A stretch of 64,000 nt of DNA, from contig CP136061.1 in assembly GCA_032622095.1 (NCBI GenBank), positions 11,613,287 to 11,677,286 on the forward strand. Reading direction: 5' to 3'. Of the stretch, positions 21,701 to 31,454 are shown in pieces (within the stretch, counting starts at the first letter, position 1; every line of letters begins with the position of its first letter). This stretch comes from Siphonodentalium dalli (taxonomy: Eukaryota > Mollusca > Scaphopoda > Gadilida > Siphonodentaliidae). Below the pieces are notes generated by a model. The model was given only the letters and a program-made list of their open reading frames with translations. It did not search any database and had not been told where the DNA came from. Position numbers and translations under genes: made by a program.

Positions 21701-23336
21701 ATGACCTACCCCATTACACATACATAAATATACGAGTTCACACACCAACAGCTCGATGACCTATACCCCATAACGCATACATAAATACACGAGTTCACAC
21801 ACCAACAGCTCGATGACCTATACCCCATAACACATACATAATACACGAGTTCACACACCAACAGCTCGATGACCTATACCCCATTACACATACATAAATA
21901 CACGAGTTCACACACCAACAGCTCGATGACCTATACCCCATAACACATACATAAATACACGAGTTCACACACCAACAGCTCGATGACCTATACCCCATAA
22001 CACATACATAAATACACGAGTTCACACACCAACAGCTCGATGACCTATACCCCATAACACATACATAAATACACGAGTTCACACACCAACAGCTCGATGA
22101 CCTGTACCCCATAACACATACATAAATACACGAGTTCACACACCAACAGCTCGATGACCTGTTCCCCATAACACATACATAAATACACGAGTTCACACAC
22201 CAACAGCTCGATGACCTATACCCCATAACACATACATAAATACACGAGTTCACACACCAACAGCTCGATGGCCTATACCCCATAACACATACATAAATAC
22301 ACGAGTTCACACACCAACAGCTCGATGACCTATACCCCATAACACATACATAAATACACGAGTTCACACACCAACAGCTCGATGACCTGTACCCCATAAC
22401 ACATACATAAATACACGAGTTCACACACCAACAGCTCGATGACCTATACCCCATAACACATACATAAATACACGAGTTCACACACCAACAGCTCGATGAC
22501 CTATACCCCATAACACATACATAAATACACGAGTTCACACACCAACAGCTCGATGACCTATACCCCATAACACATACATAAATACACGAGTTCACACACC
22601 AACAGCTCGATGACCTATACCCCATAACACATACATAAATACACGAGTTCACACACCAACAGCTCGATGACCTATACCCCATAACACATACATAAATACA
22701 CGAGTTCACACACCAACAGCTCGATGACCTATACCCCATAACACATACATAAATACACGAGTTCACACACCAACAGCTCGATGACCTATACCCCATAACA
22801 CATACATAAATACACGAGTTCACACACCAACAGCTCGATGACCTATACCCCATAACACATACATAAATACACGAGTTCACACACCAACAGCTCGATGACC
22901 TATACCCCATTACACATACATAAATACACGAGTTCACACACCAACAGCTCGATAACCTATACCCCATTACACATACATAAATACACGAGTTCACACACCA
23001 ACAGCTCGATGACCTATACCCCATAACACATACATAAATACACGAGTTCACACACCAACAGCTCGATGACCTATACCCCATAACACATGCATAAATACAC
23101 GAGTTCACACACCAACAGCTCGATGACCTATACCCCATTACACATACATAAATACACGAGTTCACACACCAACAGCTCGATGACCTATACCCCATAACAC
23201 ATACATAAATACACGAGTTCACACACCAACAGCTCGATGACCTATACCCCATTACACATACATAAATACACGAGTTCACACACCAACAGCTCGATGACCT
23301 ATACCCCATTACGCACAACCCGATGCATGAGTTCAC
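21701..23336. repeat. 57-bp minisatellite, about 28 copies
   Basis: The unit includes gttcacacaccaacagctcg, then atgacctatacccca and catacataaata. Copies are nearly identical, with single-base variants. Since 57 is 19 codons, the minus strand carries a 513-codon open frame (27 units, each with 4 Cys, such as SSSCWCVNSC). There is no signal peptide, splice context or non-repetitive coding flank, so I treat it as non-coding. Flanks are AT-rich. Confidence 0.95.
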
Positions 23337-23799
23337 AAACAGGCGGGCCCAGGACCTACGCTACTACACATAAACCCATATGCTTATAAGTACCACAGCT
23401 GACGGTCTGCCTATTATAAAATCAAAAATCAATTTTGAACACCTTTCATCATTCCTGATTAATTCTTCTTAACAATACAGATCGCCATTAAAATTAATCT
23501 TGCTAAGTGGTATTAAAAGGGCAGCCAGTGTATTTCCACCCGTTACGCCCCCTGTTCTGTGGTGAACTGAACGACCCCGTGCAAAGAAATGGCCATTCAT
23601 CGAGCATGGATTTATTCCGCTTATTCTAATCCGCGTGGAACATTCGGTCGCGTATTCAATATTAAACAAAAGTAGTTTTCAGTGATATATATATATATAT
23701 AGTCTGGTCGAGAATTGTATCGATAATATATTTGATACCTTAAACCCTCTCACCGTGTAACCACTTGAATGGGATTCGGACCAACATCCGTTTTCGATA
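23337..23799. other. Unassigned sequence
   Basis: It includes a small (AT)n at 23684-23701. A 66-codon minus-strand ORF (23669-23469, with GGVTGGNTLAALL) is open, but I could not place it in any family. Confidence 0.4.
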
Positions 23800-23862
23800 T
23801 TTTACGCCCGGTTCTCGGTAGTTATGCGCCTGTTCTCGGTAGTTATGCGCCTGTTCTCGGTG
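23800..23862 (+). repeat. 21-bp tandem repeat, about 3 copies
   Basis: The unit contains tatgcgcctgttctcggtag. The first copy is diverged (tacgcccggttctcgg). Confidence 0.7.
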
Positions 23863-23945
23863 TAGTGATACGTCCGTTCTATGTATATTATACGTCCGTT
23901 ATACGCGTTATTCATTTTTATAGAAGCTGCGAATTCCAAAACAAA

Positions 23946-24130
23946 ATGGAGCGTATTTGAAAGTAATTAATTAATTTCTTTATTCCACCAAGTAAACCAC
24001 CCCTGGTCAAGTGGCCCTGCTAACGGGCTATAATGCTTGTAGGAAAAACAGATGCCGTTACGAAGAGGTACCAGTATGTTTCTAAAGTTGTATTTGTCGC
24101 AGTATTTGGCTCATCCGATAGATTTGAGAA
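23946..24130 (-). mobile_element. LINE 3'-end-like sequence
   Basis: Read on the minus strand it has agcccgttagcagggcc, then cttgaccaggggtgg and ttggtggaataaag with an attaatt-rich tail. This resembles non-LTR retrotransposon 3' ends with a GAATAAAG tail. It has the same orientation as the LINE coding remnant at 24824-25336, but they are separated by telomere repeats, so linkage is unproven. Confidence 0.35.
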
Positions 24131-24219
24131 AAAGACAGTTGAAACATTCAAGAACCTAAATATGTTTGAGAACAATAATAATGGCTGCGCTTGTGTTTGT
24201 AATTGATTATAGTTGATTT

Positions 24220-24417
24220 ACCCTAACCTTAACCCTAACCCCAACCCTAACCCTCCATAACCCTAACCCTAACCCTAACCCTAACCCTAGCCCTAACCCT
24301 AACCCTAGCCCTAACCCTAACCCTAGCCCTAACCCTAACCCTAACCATAACCCTAACCCTAACCCTAACCCACCTAACCCTAACCCTAACCCTAACCCCC
24401 TAACCCTAACCCTAACT
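24220..24417 (+). repeat. Interstitial telomeric repeats (CCCTAA)n
   Basis: About 200 bp of CCCTAA units with variants (CCCTAG, CCATAA, CCCCAA and extra C). This is the complement of TTAGGG, the ancestral animal telomere repeat. Degeneracy and unique DNA on both sides show it is internal, not a chromosome end. Confidence 0.95.
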
Positions 24418-24602
24418 AATACAACCAGTATTTTTATTTTTTTTTATTTTCTTTTTATATTATTTATTCATTCAATTGTTATATATATTATGTACATGTA
24501 GTATTGAATACGTAACACAAAACATTTACTGATATAATACTACGAGATGGGGAGGGTTGGGTCACTGGCACTTCAACTGTCTCTCGCTCTCTCATTCTCA
24601 TT

Positions 24603-24658
<56 letters not shown>

Positions 24659-24823
24659 TAAACGAAAATATTTATATTCTAATTGTTCGGTGCTAGTGAT
24701 TTTATATTAATTTCTAAATCTATTAGTTTAATAAAGATAAAAATGAAAATATTAAATATTCATAATATATTGAAACTGTCCCGGGAGACTCTCTTCGTTT
24801 TGATTGTATGAATGTTTCTGTTC
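24418..24823. other. Simple repeats and unassigned sequence
   Basis: T-rich tract 24430-24470, (TC)n at 24580-24656, then AT-rich DNA that may be the 3' UTR of the LINE remnant to its right. Confidence 0.5.
24580..24656 (+). repeat. (TC)n microsatellite
   Basis: CT dinucleotides with interspersed CATT and CG units, pure from about 24608. Confidence 0.95.
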
Positions 24824-25336
24824 TTAGCAAGCCGTTATTAAAGGTTTAATGTGTTCCCATTCATTTTGGAATGTTTGCATTTGATCGCGCTGAAGTGCTA
24901 TATATCTGCCTGCGTGGTATCTTCTCTCGATATCCAGGGAAAGCGATTTAATGGTCAATTTATCGGGGTTAAATTTGGTTTTGTACAGGTAGTACTTAAT
25001 AATTGTAAGTAAAAGGTATTCAGTTTCGTTATTCGTCTGTGCCTGCGAATGTGTTCCAAGAATTATGTTTTTCTTTGTCAGATCGAGGTTTAAATTATGT
25101 TTAGACAGCCATTGTTGTGTGTCTACAAGGAAAGAGCGTACAGTGGGGCAATTGTAGAAAATATGAGATATCGTTTCTTCATAGCTATGGCATCTTTGAC
25201 ATATTCCGTCAGATCTTAGTTTCATATTTTTTAAAAGTATTAAAGGCCCACTTAATTTTCGATCACCAGATTTGAACGAGGAATCTCCAAACCATTGTAT
25301 TATCAACTGATCCGGTTGGGTTTGTCGAGGTACCAA
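24824..25336 (-). pseudogene. LINE reverse transcriptase C-terminal fragment (zf-RVT)
   Basis: A 170-residue open frame. Cys46-x2-Cys49-x8-His58-x4-Cys63 (ICQRCHSYEETISHIFYNC) is the CCHC pattern of the zinc domain at the C-terminus of non-LTR retrotransposon polymerases. The preceding IQWFGDSSFK and LILLKNM fit the region after the thumb. The tail, with hydrophobic ILGTHS and a long helix, also fits. Upstream (25337-25500) the frame is broken by stops and a frameshift, though RIELFPF-like coding traces continue. It is 5'-truncated, as is usual for LINEs, and has no endonuclease or RT core. The clade (CR1/L2-like or other) cannot be told from this piece. Confidence 0.75.
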
Positions 25337-25562
25337 AGTGTGCTATGCGCTTAATTTTGACACAGACTGTAATGTAAAGTATATTGTTCATAATGGAAGG
25401 GGAATAACTCTATCTCTTAGTTTGAATTCTGACGCATTCTGGGTTGACAAGGGGGGGAGTCTTGGAATGAATCTGAGAATCTCTATCACTTGGTGGACAC
25501 TTCCAGGCCACAGCTGTTCCGTATTCTGGTGGAATATATATATTTTTGGTCCCTCTTCCAAA

Positions 25563-25588
25563 TCTATACTATATATTTTGAGACTTCG

Positions 25589-25638
<50 letters not shown>

Positions 25639-26517
25639 ATAGAATCCAAAACGACTGATCCGATCGAGCTCAAATTTCGTATTTAAGTGTAAAATTCCAC
25701 CGACACCGCCGTAGTCGGGTTTTCGAGAAGCCCTGAGCACCCTTTATCCACTCCCAAATCACCGCAAAGGTACGGCGGGGGGGGGGGGGGGGTTAAGGCA
25801 ACAACGCTCTTTATCTATACCTTATACGGAGGTTTTAACAAGTAACGCTCTTTATTGCAATGGACGTGGCTAAACGATACCCCATGCGTCCGATGCGGAT
25901 TCCAATGGACGTGGCTAAACGACTGACCCATGCGTCCGAAATACGGACGCGGACGAAATGAAACTAAAAAGGCAGAATTGATCTAAGAGCTCGAAATATT
26001 ATGCTGAGGGATTTCTCGACGGGATTAATTGACTGTCCGGGGAGGACGGGTACCATGAATTAACTCATTGAAAAACAAAGAATGCGTTATCTCGCAAACG
26101 GGTGGAGCTATCGACTTGAAATTTGCTATGTGAATGTATCTTGCCCCGGATACAAATTTTATCGGGTCGCCGAGTCCGTGCGACGCCAGCTTCGCGCATG
26201 CGCAGACGAGATCTCGGAAACCGGTGGAGCTATCGACTTGAAATTTGGTATGTGAATGTATCTTGCCCCGGGTACGAATTTTATCGGGTCGCCGAGTCCG
26301 TGCGACGCAAGCTTCGCGCATGCGCAGACGAGATCTCGGAAACCGGCGGAGCTATCGACTTGAAATTTGGTATGTGAATGTATCTTGCCCCGGGTACGAA
26401 TTTTCTGACCAACCTCGGGTAAAATTTAAAAACCAAAAATTAAATTAAATATTTAATTAAAACTTAAAAATTGTCATGTTTCTGACTATTGCCGCCAGTG
26501 GCGGGCTAACCTGCTAG
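25563..26517 (+). mobile_element. Helitron-like element H1 (type A ends, type B interior)
   Basis: It begins tctatactatatattttga after an A (A/T insertion context). It ends with a short stem, gccgccagtggcgggc, then taacctgctag. TC at the 5' end and a 3' hairpin followed by CTAG (CTRR) are Helitron hallmarks. It contains (TG)n at 25597-25633, a 16-G run at 25777-25792 and nearly three 122-bp units (26085-26410) like those in H2 and H3. No Rep/helicase ORF, so non-autonomous. Confidence 0.65.
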
Positions 26518-27013
26518 TCTCATATATATTTTGAAGACCTCTGTCTGTCTGTTTGTCTGTCTGTCATTTATACAAATATACGATTCTCGACAGATCGGGA
26601 CGAAACTTGGTATGTGTGTAGTTTGACCAGGCGGTCGTCGTTGTCGTATTAGTGAGCCCGTGCGACGCCCGTGCAGCGCATGCGCAGACGAGATCTCGGA
26701 AACGGGTGGAGCTATCGACTTGAAATTTGCTATGTGAATGTATCTTGCCCCGGATACGAACTTTATCGGGTCGCCGAGCCCGTGCGACGCCAGCTTCGCG
26801 CATGCGCAGACGAGATCTCGGAAACGGGTGGAGCTATCGACTTGAATTTTGGTATGTGAATGTATCTTGTCCCGGATACGATTTTTATCGGGTCACCGAG
26901 CCCGTGTGACGCCAGCTTCGCGCATGTGCAGACCAGATATCGGAAACGGGTAGAACAATCGACTTGAAATTTGGTTTTTGAATAGCCCGGACAACGTCGG
27001 GCTCATCAGCTAG
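26518..27013 (+). mobile_element. Helitron-like element H2 (type B)
   Basis: It starts tctcatatatattttgaag directly after the CTAG of H1. It ends with agcccggacaacgtcgggct, a stem-loop, and then catcagctag. The interior has about 2.6 tandem units of 122 bp built around gcgcatgcgcagacgagat. Confidence 0.7.
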
Positions 27014-27638
27014 TATCTCCTATATATTTTGAAGACCTCTGTCTGTATGTTTGTCTGTATGTTTGTCTGTATGTTTGTCTGTATGTTTGTCTGTATGTTT
27101 GTCTGTATGTTTGTCTGTATGTTTGTCTGTATGTTTGTCATTTATACAAATTTACGATTCTCGACCGATCGGGACCGAACTTGGTACGTGTGTGTAGTTT
27201 GACCAGGCGGTGGACGTTGTCGTATTGGCGAGCCCATGCGGCGCCCGCTTCGCGCATGCGCAGACGAGATCTCGGAAACGGGTGGAGATATCGACTTGAA
27301 ATTTGCTATGTGAATGTATCTTGCCCTGGATATGAAATTTATCGGGCCACCGAGCCCGTGCGACACCAGCTTCGCGCATGCGCAGACGAGATCTCGGAAA
27401 CGGGTGGAGCTATCGACTTGAAATTTGGTATGTGAATGTATCTTGCCCCGGATACAAATTTTATCGGGTCGCCGAGCCCGTGCGACGCCAGCTTCGCGCA
27501 TGCACAGACGAGATCTCGGAAACGGGTGGAGCTATCGACTTGAAATGCATGCGAAGACCAGATCTCGGAAACGGGTGGAGCTATCGACTTGAAATTTGGT
27601 TTTTGAATAGCCCGGACAACGTCGGGCTCATCGGCTAG
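27014..27638 (+). mobile_element. Helitron-like element H3 (type B)
   Basis: It starts tatctcctatatattttga after the CTAG of H2 and ends with the same gcccggacaacgtcgggc stem-loop and catcggctag. It contains a 12-bp tandem repeat (gtctgtatgttt, about 8 copies, 27041-27139) and about three 122-bp units, the last shortened. Confidence 0.7.
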
Positions 27639-27668
27639 TCTATCTATACTATATATTTTGAGACTTCG

Positions 27669-27706
<38 letters not shown>

Positions 27707-28776
27707 ATAGAATCAAAAACGCGTGTACAGATTGAGCTCAAACTTCCTATGTAAGTGTCAAATCCCACCGACACGACCGTGGTCGCGGTTTAGAAAAGCT
27801 CAGAGCACCCGTTCTCCAATCTCAAATCACCGCAAAGGCACGGTGTGGGTTAATCAAGTCATTATTTAATGAGCGTTTGTTTTTGACGCATCTCTATAAA
27901 GAGCGTCTGTTTGCCATTCAACGTTATTTGCATCTGCAGAGAGATATACGGAACATACATTAAATTTAAAAAACATTTGTTTCTGACCAACCCTGCGAGC
28001 ACGGATGGCGCGCTTTGTTTTTACAGTATATAGTTATATACCGAAATCATCCCAGATAATCACGAATATAGCATCAGATTTCTCCCCAGATATACCCTTA
28101 TAAAGCTACTGGAATCTGCCAATCTACGGGAAATTCCAGGGAATGCCGATTGAGCTCAAACCTGCTACCCACGGGAAGTGTCATATATATGAGTGTGTCC
28201 TTTATAGACTCGAACCGATTGAGCTCAAACTTGCTAAATAAGAAAATAGCCCCCAAGCCGTAAATATCAACAACAACGATATTACTAAATACACGTTTTC
28301 GGCAATGTGAGAGTTTTCGGGGAGCCGTGATGCCAACAACAACGACCCGAAGCCCTGAATGCCAACAACAGATTCAATGCAATGTTATCTATTATGCAGA
28401 GATATTTCACGACATTACGACGGGTACGGCAGACTCAAAATATTATGCAGACAGATTTCCCGACGGGAAGCGTTTGTTTTAAATTCAATGCAATGTTATC
28501 GTAGAGAGATTTCACGAAACAAAGAATGCGTTGTCTGTCGTTCCTAGGAAGGGGGGATTTCTACGGGTAAATTTTTCCGCCAGAAACAAAAAAATTTATT
28601 AAAACAATTCACAATTTAATTAAAACAATTTAAAATTAAAAAAAATTAACAATAAAAAAACAATTCAGAAACAAAATATATTAAATTTAAAAAACATTAA
28701 ATTCATATTCAAAAATGTCATGTTTCTGAAACAAAGCCATGGGACGAATGCCGCCAGTGGCGGGCTAACCTGCTAG
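27639..28776 (+). mobile_element. Helitron-like element H4 (type A)
   Basis: It starts tctatctatactatatattt and a (TG)n tract as in H1, and ends with gccgccagtggcgggc and taacctgctag. The interior is unique, with A-rich blocks near 28600-28720. No long ORF is recognisable. Confidence 0.65.
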
Positions 28777-29029
28777 TCCTATATATTTTGAAGACCTCTG
28801 TCTGTATGTATGTATGTATGTATGTCATTTATACAAATCTACGATTCTCGACCGATCGGGACGAAACTTGGTTCGTTTCTGTAGTTTGACCAGTCGGTCG
28901 TCGTTGTATTGGCGAGCCCGTGCGACGCCAGCTTCGCGCATGCGCAGACCAGATCTCGGAAACGGATGGAGCTATCGACTTGAAATTTGGTTTTTGAATA
29001 GCCCGGACAACGTCGGGCTCATCGGCTAG
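28777..29029 (+). mobile_element. Helitron-like element H5 (type B, short)
   Basis: 253 bp from tcctatatattttgaagac to catcggctag. It carries one incomplete 122-bp unit and the gcccggacaacgtcgggc stem-loop. It is the minimal form of type B. Confidence 0.7.
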
Positions 29030-29665
29030 TCTATTATATATTTTGGAAGATCTATCTGTCTGTGTCTGTCTGTCTGTCTGTGTGTTCGCGATGGACTCGA
29101 AAACGACAGAACCGATTTCGATGAAACTTGGTATGTGGGGGGTACTTTCGGCTGTGGAGTGGCATGGGCCTGTTAATATGCACGTACGACGTGACCTTGA
29201 AATTGGGTCATTTCAAGGTCAAACGCCCGAATATTACGGGATTTCGATGAAATTTAGTATCTAGGGATGCTTTCGTATGGGGAGTCTCATAAGCCTATTC
29301 ATTTTCCCGTACGACGTGACCTTCAAATCGGGTCAATTCAAGGTCAAATCGCGAATTTTGATGGGATTTCCACGAAATTTGATACATAGGGTTACTTTTG
29401 TCCACTGAGTGTTTTGGACGGGTCGAGTCGTGACCCCGACCTGACATTGACCTTCAAAATGATCAATTCGAGGTCAAATCGGGTAAAACCGGATGGATTT
29501 CGACGGGTAATTTTGTCGGGTACTTTTGTTCGGGCAGTGTTTTGGACGGGTCAAATCGATACCCCACCTGACCTTGACCTTCAAAATGACAATTCAAGGC
29601 AAATCGCGCAATTCGCCGAAAAGCAGAGGGGAAACAGCCCGGACGAAGTCGGGTCCACCTGTTAG
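29030..29665 (+). mobile_element. Helitron-like element H6 (type C)
   Basis: It starts tctattatatattttggaa with a (TCTG)n tract and ends with agcccggacgaagtcgggt and ccacctgttag. The end is TTAG rather than CTAG. Internally it has four diverged sub-repeats around aaattgggtcatttcaaggt-like motifs (gaccttcaaa, tcaaggtcaaa). Confidence 0.55.
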
Positions 29666-29898
29666 TGGTATATAATATGGAATATCTTGTGTGTGATGTT
29701 ATCTGGGTATTCAAACATTAAATGGGCCTTTAACATATTGCGAAATATGTATATGTTTCTGAATGTTTGATACACATAATGGCTTTTTCTGGATATGTTA
29801 TCCGAACACCTCGAAAATGCATACTTTAAAACTTTATTATTTTAACCCTTCCATGACTGGAGCTTCCTGAAATGTTGCGAAAACACTGTGCCAGGACC
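29666..29898 (+). repeat. Spacer, first copy of a duplicated block
   Basis: It starts tggtatataatatgg after H6. It includes a half copy of MITE family P (29844-29898, aacccttccatgactgga) that runs into the 30-bp array. It is nearly identical to 31229-31454. Confidence 0.8.
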
Positions 29899-31217
29899 AT
29901 ACAACATCATACCTCATTCAACAGGACTCGCCAACATAATATATAAGTGGGATCAACCAACATCATAGCTAAATGAGCAGGATCCGACATCAGAGCTAAA
30001 TTTAATGAACAGAACCCACCAACAACATAACTAAATCAACAGGAACAAACAACAGCATAACTAAATCAACAGGAACAAACAACAAACATCAGCATAACTA
30101 AATCAACAGGAAGAAACAACATAATAACTTAATCAACAGGAACCGACAACAGCATAACTAAATCAACAGGAACCGACAACAGCATAATTAAATCAACAGC
30201 AACAAACAACATCATAACTAAATCAACATGAACCGACAACATTATAACGGAATCAACATGAACCGACAACATTGTAGCGAAATCAACAGGAACCGACAAC
30301 ATTATAGCGAAATCAACAGGAACAGACAACATTATAGCGAACTCGGCAGGAACCGACAGCAGCATACCTGAATCAACATGAACTGACAACATTATAGCGA
30401 AATCAGCAGGAACCGACATCACCCAGCAGGAACCGATAACATAATAGCTAAATCATCAGGAACCGACAACATAATAGCTAAATCATCAGGAACCGACAAC
30501 ATAATAGCTAAATCATCAGGAACCGACAACATAATAGCTAAATCATCAGGAACCGACAACATAATAGCTAATCATCAGGAACCGACAACATAGCGAAATC
30601 AGCCGAACCCACCAACACCCAACCGACACCATTATAGCGAAATCAGCAGGACCCACCAACAACATACCTTAATCAACATGAACCGACAACATTATAATGG
30701 AATCAACATTAACCGACAACATTATAGCGAAATCAGCAGGACCCACCAACAGCATACCTGAATCAACATGAACCGACAACATTATATCACTCAGCAGGAT
30801 CCGACAACATCATAGCTAAATCTACAGGACCCAACATTATAGCGAAATAAACAGGTACCGACAACATCATAGCTAAATCTACAGGACCCAACATTATAGC
30901 TAAATCCACAGGAACCAACATTATAGCGAAATAAACAGGTACCGACAACATCATAGCTAAATCTACAGGACCCAACATTATAGCTAAATCTACAGTAACC
31001 AACATCATAGCTAAATCTACAGGACCCAACATTATAGCGAAATCTACAGGACCCACCAACATCATAGCTAAATCTACAGGAACCAACATTATAGCGAAAT
31101 AAACAGGTACCGACAACATCATAGCTAAATCTACAGGAACCAACATTATAGCGAAATAAACAGGTACCGACAACATCATAGCTAAATCTACAGGACGCAC
31201 CAACAGCATACATAAAT
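29899..31217. repeat. 30-bp minisatellite, subfamily B, first block
   Basis: Units of about 30 bp contain aaatcaacaggaaccgacaa and attatagcg. 26-27-bp variants (aaatctacaggacccaac) dominate at 30790-31200. Copies are quite diverged. Minus-strand open frames read units like MLSVPVDFAI. Confidence 0.9.
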
Positions 31218-31454
31218 CCACCTGTTAGTGGTATATAATATGTTGTTTGTGATGTTATCTGGATATTCAAACAATAAATGGGCCTTTAACATATTTCGAA
31301 ACATGTATATGTTTCTGAATGTTTGATACACATAATGGCTTTTTCTGGATATGTTATCCGAACACCTCGAACATGCAAACTTTAAAACTTTATTATTTTA
31401 ACCCTTCCATGACTGGAGCTTCCTGAAATGTTGCGAAAACACTGTGCCAGGACC
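31218..31454 (+). repeat. Spacer, second copy inside the array
   Basis: It begins ccacctgttagtggtatat, meaning the last 11 bases of H6 plus the spacer are repeated 1563 bp after the first copy. It ends with the half family P MITE (31400-31454). Confidence 0.85.

Noticed and set aside
24220-24417. True chromosome end
   Set aside because: The block is short and degenerate, with unique DNA on both sides.
26025-27638. Several ORFs with MREAGVARARRPDK or MRRRDLGNGW repeats
   Set aside because: They are translations of the 122-bp repeats inside the Helitron-like elements, present on both strands.
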